From Parapristionchus giblindavisi (taxonomy: Eukaryota; Nematoda; Chromadorea; Rhabditida; Diplogasteridae): a stretch of 64,000 nucleotides of DNA. Location: assembly GCA_943737045.1 (NCBI GenBank), contig CALSFV010000362.1, positions 186,001-250,000 of the forward strand, given 5' to 3'. This document shows positions 8,857-24,588 of the stretch, piece after piece (position 1 is the stretch's first letter; every line of letters starts with the position of its first letter). The notes beneath the pieces are model-generated. The model was not told the origin of the DNA and did no database searches. It saw only the letters and a list, made by a program, of their open reading frames with translations. Position numbers and translations under genes: made by a program.

Positions 8857-11800
8857 GTAATACAATGAATTATTGATTGACCGATACCGAATATAGGTGT
8901 TTACATGTTGTTGTGGTTTTAATCTTTGATCTTCTCTCAGTACTGTATCGTATAATCATACTGTATTTGTGCTGAAGACGAATATAATGGATTTAATTAT
9001 ATAGTTATCGTTTCAGATCGAGTCTTTCGAGAAGTATGACGCCTTCACTCCTCATATTGATTGGTCTACAGGGATGTAAACTCGACAAGGTAATACAATG
9101 AATTATTGATGATTGACCGATACCGAATAAAGATGTTTACGTGTTGTTGTGATTTTAATCTTTGATCTTCTCTCAGTACTATATCGTATAATGATGCTGT
9201 ATTTGTGCTGAAGACGAATATAATGGATTTAATTATATAGTTATCGCTTCAGATCGAGTCTTTCGAGAAGTATGACGCCTTCACTCCTCATATTGATTGG
9301 TCTACAGGGATGTAAACTCGACAAGGTAATACAATGAATTATTGATTGACCGATACCGAATATAGGTGTTTACATGTTGTTGTGGTTTTAATCTTTGATC
9401 TTCTCTCAGTACTGTATCGTATAATCATACTGTATTTGTGCTGAAGACGAATATAATGGATTTAATTATATAGTTATCGCTTCAGATCGAGTCTTTCGAG
9501 AAGTATGACGCCTTCACTCCTCATATTGATTGGTCTACAGGGATGTAAACTCGACAAGGTAATACAATGAATTATTGATTGACCGATACCGAATATAGGT
9601 GTTTACATGTTGTTGTGGTTTTAATCTTTGATCTTCTCTCAGTACTGTATCGTATAATCATACTGTATTTGTGCTGAAGACGAATATAATGGATTTAATT
9701 ATATAGTTATCGTTTCAGATCGAGTCTTTCGAGAAGTATGACGCCTTCACTCCTCATATTGATTGGTCTACAGGGATGTAAACTCGACAAGGTAATACAA
9801 TGAATTATTGATTGACCGATACCGAATATAGGTGTTTACATGTTGTTGTGGTTTTAATCTTTGATCTTCTCTCAGTGCTGTATCGTATAATGATACTGTA
9901 TTTGTGCTGAAGACGAATATAATGGATTTAATTATATAGTTATCGTTTCAGATCGAGTCTTTCGAGAAGTATGACGCCTTCACTCCTCATATTGATTGGT
10001 CTACAGGGATGTAAACTCGACAAGGTAATACAATAAATTTTTGATTGACCGATACCGAATAAAGATGTTTACATTTTGTTGTGATTTTAATCTTTGATCT
10101 TCTCTCAGTGCTGTATCGTATAATGATACTGTATTTGTGCTGAAGACGAATATAATGGATTTAATTATATAGTTATCGCTTCAGATCGAGTCTTTCGAGA
10201 AGTATGACGCCTTCACTCCTCATATTGATTGGTCTACAGGGATGTAAACTCGACAAGGTAATACAATGAATTATTGATTGACCGATACCGAATATAGGTG
10301 TTTACATGTTGTTGTGGTTTTAATCTTTGATCTTCTCTCAGTACTGTATCGTATAATGATACTGTATTTGTGCTGAAGACGAATATAATGGATTTAATTA
10401 TATAGTTATCGTTTCAGATCGAGTCTTTCGAGAAGTATGACGCCTTCACTCCTCATATTGATTGGTCTACAGGGATGTAAACTCGACAAGGTAATACAAT
10501 GAATTATTGATTGACCGATACCGAATATAGGTGTTTACATGTTGTTGTGGTTTTAATCTTTGATCTTCTCTCAGTACTGTATCGTATAATCATACTGTAT
10601 TTGTGCTGAAGACGAATATAATGGATTTAATTATATAGTTATCGCTTCAGATCGAGTCTTTCGAGAAGTATGACGCCTTCACTCCTCATATTGATTGGTC
10701 TACAGGGATGTAAACTCGACAAGGTAATACAATGAATTATTGATTGACCGATACCGAATATAGGTGTTTACATGTTGTTGTGGTTTTAATCTTTGATCTT
10801 CTCTCAGTACTGTATCGTATAATCATACTGTATTTGTGCTGAAGACGAATATAATGGATTTAATTATATAGTTATCGTTTCAGATCGAGTCTTTCGAGAA
10901 GTATGACGCCTTCACTCCTCATATTGATTGGTCTACAGGGATGTAAACTCGACAAGGTAATACAATGAATTATTGATTGACCGATACCGAATATAGGTGT
11001 TTACATGTTGTTGTGGTTTTAATCTTTGATCTTCTCTCAGTGCTGTATCGTATAATGATACTGTATTTGTGCTGAAGACGAATATAATGGATTTAATTAT
11101 ATAGTTATCGTTTCAGATCGAGTCTTTCGAGAAGTATGACGCCTTCACTCCTCATATTGATTGGTCTACAGGGATGTAAACTCGACAAGGTAATACAATA
11201 AATTTTTGATTGACCGATACCGAATAAAGATGTTTACATTTTGTTGTGATTTTAATCTTTGATCTTCTCTCAGTGCTGTATCGTATAATGATACTGTATT
11301 TGTGCTGAAGACGAATATAATGGATTCAATTATATAGTTATCTTTTCAGATCGAGTCTTTCGAGAAGTATGACGCCTTCACTAATCATATTGATTGGTGT
11401 ACAGGGATGTAAACTCGACAAGGTAATACAATGAATTATTGATTGACCGATACCGAATAAAGATGTTTACATGTTGTTGTGATTTTAATCTTTGATCTTC
11501 TCTCAGTGCTGTATCGTATAATGATACTGTATTTGTGCAGAAGACGAATATAATGGATTCAATTATATAGTTATCTTTTCAGATCGAGTCTTTCGAGAAG
11601 TATGACGCCTTCACTAATCATATTGATTGGTGTACAGGGATGTAAACTCGACAAGGTAATACAATGAATTATTGATTGACCGATACCGAATAAAGATGTT
11701 TACATGTTAATAAAGATGTTTACATGTTGTTGTGATTTTAATCTTTGATCTTCTCTCAGTGCTGTATCGTATAATGATACTGTATTTGTGCTGAAGACGA

Positions 11801-12189
11801 ATATAATGGATTTAATTATATAGTTATCGTTTCAGATCGAGTCTTTCGAGAAGTATGACGCCTTCACTCCTCATATTGATTGGTCTACAGGGATGTAAAC
11901 TCGACAAGGTAATACAATGAATTTTTGATTGACCGATACCGAATAAAGATGTTTACATGTTGTTGTGATTTTAATCTTTGATCTTCTCTCAGTGCTGTAT
12001 CGTATAATCATACTGTATTTGTGCTGAAGACGAATATAATGGATTTAATTATATAGTTATCGTTTCAGATCGAGTCTTTCGAGAAGTATGACGCCTTCAC
12101 TCCTCATATTGATTGGTCTACAGGAATGTAAACTCGACAAGGTAATACAATGAATTTTTGATTGACCGATACCGAATAAAGATGTTTAC

Positions 12190-15145
12190 ATGTTGTTGTG
12201 ATTTTAATCTTTGATCTTCTCTCAGTGCTGTATCGTATAATGATACTGTATTTGTGCAGAAGACGAATATAATGGATTCAATTATATAGTTATCGTTTCA
12301 GATCGAGTCTTTCGAGAAGTATGACGCCTTCACTAATCATATTGATTGGTGCACAGGGATGTAAACTCGACAAGGTAATACAATGAATAATTGATTGACC
12401 GATACCGAATAAAGATGTTTACATGTTAATAAAGATGTTTACATGTTGTTGTGATTTTATTCTTTGATCTTCTCTCAGTGCTGTATCGTATAATGATACT
12501 GTATTTGTGCTGAAGACGAATATAATGGATTTAATTATATAGTTATCGTTTCAGATCGAGTCTTTCGAGAAGTATGACGCCTTCACTCCTCATATTGATT
12601 GGTCTACAGGGATGTAAACTCGACAAGGTAATACAATGAATTTTTGATTGACCGATACCGAATAAAGATGTTTACATGTTGTTGTGATTTTAATCTTTGA
12701 TCTTCTCTCAGTGCTGTATCGTATAATGATACTGTATTTGTGCTGAAGACGAATATAATGGATTCAATTATATAGTTATCTTTTCAGATCGAGTCTTTCG
12801 AGAAGTATGACGCCTTCACTAATCATATTGATTGGTGTACAGGGATGTAAACTCGACAAGGTAATACAATGAATTTTTGATTGACCGATACCGAATAAAG
12901 ATTTTTACATGTTAATAAAGATGTTTACATGTTGTTGTGGTTTTAATCTTTGATCTTCTCTCAGTACTGTATCGTATAATGATACTGTATTTGTGCTGAA
13001 GACGAATATAATGGATTTAATTATATAATTATCGTTTCAGATCGAGTCTTTCGAGAAGTATGACGCCTTCACTCCTCATATTGATTGGTCTACAGGGATG
13101 TAAACTCGACAAGGTAATACAATGAATTTTTGATTGACCGATACCGAATAAAGATGTTTACATGTTGTTGTGATTTTAATCTTTGATCTTCTCTCAGTGC
13201 TGTATCGTATAATGATACTGTATTTGTGCTGAAGACGAATATAATGGATTCAATTATATAGTTATCTTTTCAGATCGAGTCTTTCGAGAAGTATGACGCC
13301 TTCACTAATCATATTGATTGGTGTACAGGGATGTAAACTCGACAAGGTAATACAATGAATTATTGATTGACCGATACCGAATAAAGATGTTTACATGTTA
13401 ATAAAGATGTTTACGTGTTGTTGTGATTTTAATCTTTGATCTTCTCTCAGTGCTGTATCGTATAATGATACTGTATTTGTGCTGAAGACGAATATAATGG
13501 ATTTAATTATATAGTTATCGTTTCAGATCGAGTCTTTCGAGAAGTATGACGCCTTCACTCCTCATATTGATTGGTCTACAGGAATGTAAACTCGACAAGG
13601 TAATACAATGAATTTTTGATTGACCGATACCGAATAAAGATGTTTACATGTTAATAAAGATGTTTACATGTTGTTGTGATTTTAATCTTTGATCTTCTCT
13701 CAGTGCTGTATCGTATAATGATACTGTATTTGTGCAGAAGACGAATATAATGGATTCAATTATATAGTTATCGTTTCAGATCGAGTCTTTCGAGAAGTAT
13801 GACGCCTTCACTAATCATATTGATTGGTGCACAGGGATGTAAACTCGACAAGGTAATACAATGAATAATTGATTGACCGATACCGAATAAAGATGTTTAC
13901 ATGTTAATAAAGATGTTTACATGTTGTTGTGATTTTATTCTTTGATCTTCTCTCAGTGCTGTATCGTATAATGATACTGTATTTGTGCTGAAGACGAATA
14001 TAATGGATTTAATTATATAGTTATCGTTTCAGATCGAGTCTTTCGAGAAGTATGACGCCTTCACTCCTCATATTGATTGGTCTACAGGGATGTAAACTCG
14101 ACAAGGTAATACAATGAATTTTTGATTGACCGATACCGAATAAAGATGTTTACATGTTGTTGTGATTTTAATCTTTGATCTTCTCTCAGTGCTGTATCGT
14201 ATAATGATACTGTATTTGTGCTGAAGACGAATATAATGGATTCAATTATATAGTTATCTTTTCAGATCGAGTCTTTCGAGAAGTATGACGCCTTCACTAA
14301 TCATATTGATTGGTGTACAGGGATGTAAACTCGACAAGGTAATACAATGAATTTTTGATTGACCGATACCGAATAAAGATTTTTACATGTTAATAAAGAT
14401 GTTTACATGTTGTTGTGGTTTTAATCTTTGATCTTCTCTCAGTACTGTATCGTATAATGATACTGTATTTGTGCTGAAGACGAATATAATGGATTTAATT
14501 ATATAATTATCGTTTCAGATCGAGTCTTTCGAGAAGTATGACGCCTTCACTCCTCATATTGATTGGTCTACAGGGATGTAAACTCGACAAGGTAATACAA
14601 TGAATTTTTGATTGACCGATACCGAATAAAGATGTTTACATGTTGTTGTGATTTTAATCTTTGATCTTCTCTCAGTGCTGTATCGTATAATGATACTGTA
14701 TTTGTGCTGAAGACGAATATAATGGATTCAATTATATAGTTATCTTTTCAGATCGAGTCTTTCGAGAAGTATGACGCCTTCACTAATCATATTGATTGGT
14801 GTACAGGGATGTAAACTCGACAAGGTAATACAATGAATTATTGATTGACCGATACCGAATAAAGATGTTTACATGTTAATAAAGATGTTTACGTGTTGTT
14901 GTGATTTTAATCTTTGATCTTCTCTCAGTGCTGTATCGTATAATGATACTGTATTTGTGCTGAAGACGAATATAATGGATTTAATTATATAGTTATCGTT
15001 TCAGATCGAGTCTTTCGAGAAGTATGACGCCTTCACTCCTCATATTGATTGGTCTACAGGAATGTAAACTCGACAAGGTAATACAATGAATTTTTGATTG
15101 ACCGATACCGAATAAAGATGTTTACATGTTAATAAAGATGTTTAC
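12190..15145 (+). repeat. Higher-order repeat, two copies of 1478 bp (6 monomers)
   Basis: Diagnostic variants recur exactly 1478 bp apart: GTGATTTTAT at 12451 and 13929, and CAGGAATG at 13579 and 15057. 1478 equals two 233-bp plus four 253-bp monomers. The unit alternates type A and type B monomers. Confidence 0.8.
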
Positions 15146-16099
15146 ATGTTGTTGTGATTTTAATCTTTGATCTTCTCTCAGTGCTGTATCGTATAATGAT
15201 ACTGTATTTGTGCTGAAGACGAATATAATGGATTCAATTATATAGTTATCTTTTCAGATCGAGTCTTTCGAGAAGTATGACGCCTTCACTAATCATATTG
15301 ATTGGTGTACAGGGATGTAAACTCGACAAGGTAATACAATGAATTATTGATTGACCGATACCGAATAAAGATTTTTACATGTTAATAAAGATGTTTACAT
15401 GTTGTTGTGGTTTTAATCTTTGATCTTCTCTCAGTACTGTATCGTATAATGATACTGTATTTGTGCTGAAGACGAATATAATGGATTTAATTATATAATT
15501 ATCGTTTCAGATCGAGTCTTTCGAGAAGTATGACGCCTTCACTCCTCATATTGATTGGTCTACAGGGATGTAAACTCGACAAGGTAATACAATGAATTTT
15601 TGATTGACCGATACCGAATAAAGATGTTTACATGTTGTTGTGATTTTAATCTTTGATCTTCTCTCAGTGCTGTATCGTATAATGATACTGTATTTGTGCT
15701 GAAGACGAATATAATGGATTCAATTATATAGTTATCTTTTCAGATCGAGTCTTTCGAGAAGTATGACGCCTTCACTAATCATATTGATTGGTGTACAGGG
15801 ATGTAAACTCGACAAGGTAATACAATGAATTATTGATTGACCGATACCGAATAAAGATGTTTACATGTTAATAAAGATGTTTACATGTTGTTGTGATTTT
15901 ATTCTTTGATCTTCTCTCAGTGCTGTATCGTATAATGATACTGTATTTGTGCTGAAGACGAATATAATGGATTTAATTATATAGTTATCGTTTCAGATCG
16001 AGTCTTTCGAGAAGTATGACGCCTTCACTCCTCATATTGATTGGTCTACAGGGATGTAAACTCGACAAGGTAATACAATGAATTTTTGATTGACCGATA

Positions 16100-18900
16100 C
16101 CGAATAAAGATGTTTACATGTTGTTGTGATTTTAATCTTTGATCTTCTCTCAGTGCTGTATCGTATAATCATACTGTATTTGTGCTGAAGACGAATATAA
16201 TGGATTTAATTATATAGTTATCGTTTCAGATCGAGTCTTTCGAGAAGTATGACGCCTTCACTCCTCATATTGATTGGTCTACAGGGATGTAAACTCGACA
16301 AGGTAATACAATGAATTATTGATTGACCGATACCGAATATAGGTGTTTACATGTTGTTGTGGTTTTAATCTTTGATCTTATCTCAGTGCTGTATCGTATA
16401 ATGATACTGTATTTGTGCTGAAGACGAATATAATGGATTTAATTATATAGTTATCGTTTCAGATCGAGTCTTTCGAGAAGTATGACGCCTTCACTCCTCA
16501 TATTGATTGGTCTACAGGGATGTAAACTCGACAAGGTAATACAATGAATTTTTGATTGACCGATACCGAATAAAGATGTTTACATGTTGTTGTGATTTTA
16601 ATCTTTGATCTTCTCTCAGTGCTGTATCGTATAATCATACTGTATTTGTGCTGAAGACGAATATAATGGATTTAATTATATAGTTATCGTTTCAGATCGA
16701 GTCTTTCGAGAAGTATGACGCCTTCACTCCTCATATTGATTGGTCTACAGGGATGTAAACTCGACAAGGTAATACAATGAATTATTGATTGACCGATACC
16801 GAATATAGGTGTTTACATGTTGTTGTGGTTTTAATCTTTGATCTTCTCTCAGTACTGTATCGTATAATCATACTGTATTTGTGCTGAAGACGAATATAAT
16901 GGATTTAATTATATAGTTATCGCTTCAGATCGAGTCTTTCGAGAAGTATGACGCCTTCACTCCTCATATTGATTGGTCTACAGGGATGTAAACTCGACAA
17001 GGTAATACAATGAATTATTGATTGACCGATACCGAATATAGGTGTTTACATGTTGTTGTGGTTTTAATCTTTGATCTTCTCTCAGTACTGTATCGTATAA
17101 TCATAATGTATTTGTGCTGAAGACGAATATAATGGATTTAATTATATAGTTATCGTTTCAGATCGAGTCTTTCGAGAAGTATGACGCCTTCACTCCTCAT
17201 ATTGATTGGTCTACAGGGATGTAAACTCGACAAGGTAATACAATGAATTATTGATTGACCGATACCGAATATAGGTGTTTACATGTTGTTGTGATTTTAA
17301 TCTTTGATCTTCTCTCAGTGCTGTATCGTATAATGATACTGTATTTGTGCTGAAGACGAATATAATGGATTTAATTATATAGTTATCGTTTCAGATCGAG
17401 TATTTCGAGAAGTATGACGCCTTCACTCCTCATATTGATTGGTCTACAGGGATGTAAACTCGACAAGGTAATACAATGAATTTTTGATTGACCGATACCG
17501 AATAAAGATGTTTACATGTTGTTGTGATTTTAATCTTTGATCTTCTCTCAGTGCTGTATCGTATAATCATACTGTATTTGTGCTGAAGACGAATATAATG
17601 GATTTAATTATATAGTTATCGTTTCAGATCGAGTCTTTCGAGAAGTATGACGCCTTCACTCCTCATATTGATTGGTCTACAGGGATGTAAACTCGACAAG
17701 GTAATACAATGAATTATTGATTGACCGATACCGAATATAGGTGTTTACATGTTGTTGTGGTTTTAATCTTTGATCTTATCTCAGTGCTGTATCGTATAAT
17801 GATACTGTATTTGTGCTGAAGACGAATATAATGGATTTAATTATATAGTTATCGTTTCAGATCGAGTCTTTCGAGAAGTATGACGCCTTCACTCCTCATA
17901 TTGATTGGTCTACAGGGATGTAAACTCGACAAGGTAATACAATGAATTTTTGATTGACCGATACCGAATAAAGATGTTTACATGTTGTTGTGATTTTAAT
18001 CTTTGATCTTCTCTCAGTGCTGTATCGTATAATCATACTGTATTTGTGCTGAAGACGAATATAATGGATTTAATTATATAGTTATCGTTTCAGATCGAGT
18101 CTTTCGAGAAGTATGACGCCTTCACTCCTCATATTGATTGGTCTACAGGGATGTAAACTCGACAAGGTAATACAATGAATTATTGATTGACCGATACCGA
18201 ATATAGGTGTTTACATGTTGTTGTGGTTTTAATCTTTGATCTTCTCTCAGTACTGTATCGTATAATCATACTGTATTTGTGCTGAAGACGAATATAATGG
18301 ATTTAATTATATAGTTATCGCTTCAGATCGAGTCTTTCGAGAAGTATGACGCCTTCACTCCTCATATTGATTGGTCTACAGGGATGTAAACTCGACAAGG
18401 TAATACAATGAATTATTGATTGACCGATACCGAATATAGGTGTTTACATGTTGTTGTGGTTTTAATCTTTGATCTTCTCTCAGTACTGTATCGTATAATC
18501 ATAATGTATTTGTGCTGAAGACGAATATAATGGATTTAATTATATAGTTATCGTTTCAGATCGAGTCTTTCGAGAAGTATGACGCCTTCACTCCTCATAT
18601 TGATTGGTCTACAGGGATGTAAACTCGACAAGGTAATACAATGAATTATTGATTGACCGATACCGAATATAGGTGTTTACATGTTGTTGTGATTTTAATC
18701 TTTGATCTTCTCTCAGTGCTGTATCGTATAATGATACTGTATTTGTGCTGAAGACGAATATAATGGATTTAATTATATAGTTATCGTTTCAGATCGAGTA
18801 TTTCGAGAAGTATGACGCCTTCACTCCTCATATTGATTGGTCTACAGGGATGTAAACTCGACAAGGTAATACAATGAATTTTTGATTGACCGATACCGAA
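16100..18900 (+). repeat. Higher-order repeat, two copies of 1398 bp (6 short monomers)
   Basis: Rare variants recur 1398 bp apart: TGATCTTATC at 16373 and 17771, TCATAATGTA at about 17101 and 18499, GAGTATTTCG at 17398 and 18796. 1398 is 6 x 233, so this unit contains only short monomers. Further GAGTATTTCG copies at 19262 and 19961 show 2- and 3-monomer steps. Confidence 0.8.
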
Positions 18901-20740
18901 TAAAGATGTTTACATGTTGTTGTGATTTTAATCTTTGATCTTCTCTCAGTGCTGTATCGTATAATCATACTGTATTTGTGCTGAAGACGAATATAATGGA
19001 TTTAATTATATAGTTATCGTTTCAGATCGAGTCTTTCGAGAAGTATGACGCCTTCACTCCTCATATTGATTGGTCTACAGGGATGTAAACTCGACAAGGT
19101 AATACAATGAATTATTGATTGACCGATACCGAATATAGGTGTTTACATGTTGTTGTGATTTTAATCTTTGATCTTCTCTCAGTGCTGTATCGTATAATGA
19201 TACTGTATTTGTGCTGAAGACGAATATAATGGATTTAATTATATAGTTATCGTTTCAGATCGAGTATTTCGAGAAGTATGACGCCTTCACTCCTCATATT
19301 GATTGGTCTACAGGGATGTAAACTCGACAAGGTAATACAATGAATTTTTGATTGACCGATACCGAATAAAGATGTTTACATGTTGTTGTGATTTTAATCT
19401 TTGATCTTCTCTCAGTGCTGTATCGTATAATCATACTGTATTTGTGCTGAAGACGAATATAATGGATTTAATTATATAGTTATCGTTTCAGATCGAGTCT
19501 TTCGAGAAGTATGACGCCTTCACTCCTCATATTGATTGGTCTACAGGGATGTAAACTCGACAAGGTAATACAATGAATTATTGATTGACCGATACCGAAT
19601 ATAGGTGTTTACATGTTGTTGTGGTTTTAATCTTTGATCTTCTCTCAGTACTGTATCGTATAATCATACTGTATTTGTGCTGAAGACGAATATAATGGAT
19701 TTAATTATATAGTTATCGCTTCAGATCGAGTCTTTCGAGAAGTATGACGCCTTCACTCCTCATATTGATTGGTCTACAGGGATGTAAACTCGACAAGGTA
19801 ATACAATGAATTATTGATTGACCGATACCGAATATAGGTGTTTACATGTTGTTGTGATTTTAATCTTTGATCTTCTCTCAGTGCTGTATCGTATAATGAT
19901 ACTGTATTTGTGCTGAAGACGAATATAATGGATTTAATTATATAGTTATCGTTTCAGATCGAGTATTTCGAGAAGTATGACGCCTTCACTCCTCATATTG
20001 ATTGGTCTACAGGGATGTAAACTCGACAAGGTAATACAATGAATTTTTGATTGACCGATACCGAATAAAGATGTTTACATGTTGTTGTGATTTTAATCTT
20101 TGATCTTCTCTCAGTGCTGTATCGTATAATCATACTGTATTTGTGCTGAAGACGAATATAATGGATTTAATTATATAGTTATCGTTTCAGATCGAGTCTT
20201 TCGAGAAGTATGACGCCTTCACTCCTCATATTGATTGGTCTACAGGGATGTAAACTCGACAAGGTAATACAATGAATTATTGATTGACCGATACCGAATA
20301 TAGGTGTTTACATGTTGTTGTGGTTTTAATCTTTGATCTTCTCTCAGTACTGTATCGTATAATCATACTGTATTTGTGCTGAAGACGAATATAATGGATT
20401 TAATTATATAGTTATCGCTTCAGATCGAGTCTTTCGAGAAGTATGACGCCTTCACTCCTCATATTGATTGGTCTACAGGGATGTAAACTCGACAAGGTAA
20501 TACAATGAATTATTGATTGACCGATACCGAATATAGGTGTTTACATGTTGTTGTGGTTTTAATCTTTGATCTTCTCTCAGTACTGTATCGTATAATCATA
20601 CTGTATTTGTGCTGAAGACGAATATAATGGATTTAATTATATAGTTATCGTTTCAGATCGAGTCTTTCGAGAAGTATGACGCCTTCACTCCTCATATTGA
20701 TTGGTCTACAGGGATGTAAACTCGACAAGGTAATACAATG

Positions 20741-23700
20741 AATTATTGATTGACCGATACCGAATAAAGATGTTTACATGTTGTTGTGATTTTAATCTTT
20801 GATCTTCTCTCAGTGCTGTGTCGTATAATGATACTGTATTTGTGCTGAAGACGAATATAATGGATTTAATTATATAGTTATCGTTTCAGATCGAGTATTT
20901 CGAGAAGTATGACGCCTTCACTCCTCATATTGATTGGTCTACAGGGATGTAAACTCGACAAGGTAATACAATGAATTATTGATTGACCGATACCGAATAA
21001 AGATTTTTACATGTTAATAAAGATGTTTACATGTTGTTGTGGTTTTAATCTTTGATCTTCTCTCAGTACTGTATCGTATAATGATACTGTATTTGTGCTG
21101 AAGACGAATATAATGGATTTAATTATATAATTATCGTTTCAGATCGAGTCTTTCGAGAAGTATGACGCCTTCACTCCTCATATTGATTGGTCTACAGGGA
21201 TGTAAACTCGACAAGGTAATACAATGAATTTTTGATTGACCGATACCGAATAAAGATGTTTACATGTTGTTGTGATTTTAATCTTTGATCTTCTCTCAGT
21301 GCTGTATCGTATAATCATACTGTATTTGTGCTGAAGACGAATATAATGGATTTAATTATATAGTTATCGTTTCAGATCGAGTCTTTCGAGAAGTATGACG
21401 CCTTCACTCCTCATATTGATTGGTCTACAGGGATGTAAACTCGACAAGGTAATACAATGAATTATTGATTGACCGATACCGAATAAAGATGTTTACATGT
21501 TAATAAAGATGTTTACATGTTGTTGTGATTTTATTCTTTGATCTTCTCTCAGTGCTGTATCGTATAATGGTACTGTATTTGTGCTGAAGACGAATATAAT
21601 GGATTTAATTATATAGTTATCGTTTCAGATCGAGTCTTTCGAGAAGTATGACTCCTTCACTAATCATATTGATTGGTGTACAGGGATGTAAACTCGACAA
21701 GGTAATACAATGAATTATTGATTGACCGATACCGAATAAAGATGTTTACATGTTAATAAAGATGTTTACTTGTTGTTGTGATTTTATTCTTTGATTTTCT
21801 CTCAGTGCTGTATCGTATAATGATACTGTATTTGTGCTGAAGACGAATATAATGGATTTAATTATATAGTTATCGTTTCAGATCGAGTCTTTCGAGAAGT
21901 ATGACGCCTTCACTCCTCATATTGATTGGTCTACAGGGATGTAAACTCGACAAGGTAATGCAATGAATTTTTGATTGACCGATACCGAATAAAGATGTTT
22001 ACATGTTGTTGTGATTTTAATCTTTGATCTTCTCTCAGTGCTGTATCGTATAATCATACTGTATTTGTGCTGAAGACGAATATAATGGATTTAATTATAT
22101 AGTTATCGTTTCAGATCGAGTCTTTCGAGAAGTATGACGCCTTCACTCCTCATATTGATTGGTCTACAGGGATGTAAACTCGACAAGGTAATACAATGAA
22201 TTATTGATTGACCGATACCGAATATAGGTGTTTACATGTTGTTGTGGTTTTAATCTTTGATCTTCTCTCAGTACTGTATCGTATAATCATACTGTATTTG
22301 TGCTGAAGACGAATATAATGGATTTAATTATATAGTTATCGCTTCAGATCGAGTCTTTCGAGAAGTATGACGCCTTCACTCCTCATATTGATTGGTCTAC
22401 AGGGATGTAAACTCGACAAGGTAATACAATGAATTATTGATTGACCGATACCGAATATAGGTGTTTACATGTTGTTGTGGTTTTAATCTTTGATCTTCTC
22501 TCAGTACTGTATCGTATAATCATACTGTATTTGTGCTGAAGACGAATATAATGGATTTAATTATATAGTTATCGTTTCAGATCGAGTCTTTCGAGAAGTA
22601 TGACGCCTTCACTCCTCATATTGATTGGTCTACAGGGATGTAAACTCGACAAGGTAATACAATGAATTATTGATTGACCGATACCGAATAAAGATGTTTA
22701 CATGTTGTTGTGATTTTAATCTTTGATCTTCTCTCAGTGCTGTGTCGTATAATGATACTGTATTTGTGCTGAAGACGAATATAATGGATTTAATTATATA
22801 GTTATCGTTTCAGATCGAGTATTTCGAGAAGTATGACGCCTTCACTCCTCATATTGATTGGTCTACAGGGATGTAAACTCGACAAGGTAATACAATGAAT
22901 TATTGATTGACCGATACCGAATAAAGATTTTTACATGTTAATAAAGATGTTTACATGTTGTTGTGGTTTTAATCTTTGATCTTCTCTCAGTACTGTATCG
23001 TATAATGATACTGTATTTGTGCTGAAGACGAATATAATGGATTTAATTATATAATTATCGTTTCAGATCGAGTCTTTCGAGAAGTATGACGCCTTCACTC
23101 CTCATATTGATTGGTCTACAGGGATGTAAACTCGACAAGGTAATACAATGAATTTTTGATTGACCGATACCGAATAAAGATGTTTACATGTTGTTGTGAT
23201 TTTAATCTTTGATCTTCTCTCAGTGCTGTATCGTATAATCATACTGTATTTGTGCTGAAGACGAATATAATGGATTTAATTATATAGTTATCGTTTCAGA
23301 TCGAGTCTTTCGAGAAGTATGACGCCTTCACTCCTCATATTGATTGGTCTACAGGGATGTAAACTCGACAAGGTAATACAATGAATTATTGATTGACCGA
23401 TACCGAATAAAGATGTTTACATGTTAATAAAGATGTTTACATGTTGTTGTGATTTTATTCTTTGATCTTCTCTCAGTGCTGTATCGTATAATGGTACTGT
23501 ATTTGTGCTGAAGACGAATATAATGGATTTAATTATATAGTTATCGTTTCAGATCGAGTCTTTCGAGAAGTATGACTCCTTCACTAATCATATTGATTGG
23601 TGTACAGGGATGTAAACTCGACAAGGTAATACAATGAATTATTGATTGACCGATACCGAATAAAGATGTTTACATGTTAATAAAGATGTTTACTTGTTGT

Positions 23701-24588
23701 TGTGATTTTATTCTTTGATTTTCTCTCAGTGCTGTATCGTATAATGATACTGTATTTGTGCTGAAGACGAATATAATGGATTTAATTATATAGTTATCGT
23801 TTCAGATCGAGTCTTTCGAGAAGTATGACGCCTTCACTCCTCATATTGATTGGTCTACAGGGATGTAAACTCGACAAGGTAATGCAATGAATTTTTGATT
23901 GACCGATACCGAATAAAGATGTTTACATGTTGTTGTGATTTTAATCTTTGATCTTCTCTCAGTGCTGTATCGTATAATCATACTGTATTTGTGCTGAAGA
24001 CGAATATAATGGATTTAATTATATAGTTATCGTTTCAGATCGAGTCTTTCGAGAAGTATGACGCCTTCACTCCTCATATTGATTGGTCTACAGGGATGTA
24101 AACTCAACAAGGTAATACAATGAATTATTGATTGACCGATACCGAATATAGGTGTTTACATGTTGTTGTGGTTTTAATCTTTGATCTTCTCTCAGTACTG
24201 TATCGTATAATCATACTGTATTTGTGCTGAAGACGAACATAATGGATTTAATTATATAGTTATCGCTTCAGATCGAGTCTTTCGAGAAGTATGACGCCTT
24301 CACTCCTCATATTGATTGGTCTACAGGGATGTAAACTCGACAAGGTAATACAATGAATTATTGATTGACCGATACCGAATATAGGTGTTTACATGTTGTT
24401 GTGGTTTTAATCTTTGATCTTCTCTCAGTACTGTATCGTATAATCATAATGTATTTGTGCTGAAGACGAATATAATGGATTTAATTATATAGTTATCGTT
24501 TCAGATCGAGTCTTTCGAGAAGTATGACGCCTTCACTCCTCATATTGATTGGTCTACAGGGATGTAAACTCGACAAGGTAATACAATG
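20741..24588 (+). repeat. Higher-order repeat, two copies of 1924 bp (8 monomers)
   Basis: CAGTGCTGTG at 20811 and 22735, ACTCCTTCAC at 21651 and 23575, and TGATTTTCTC at about 21793 and 23717 all differ by 1924 bp, equal to five 233-bp plus three 253-bp monomers. A third copy seems to start near 24589 and is cut off by the LINE fragment at 24774. Confidence 0.85.
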
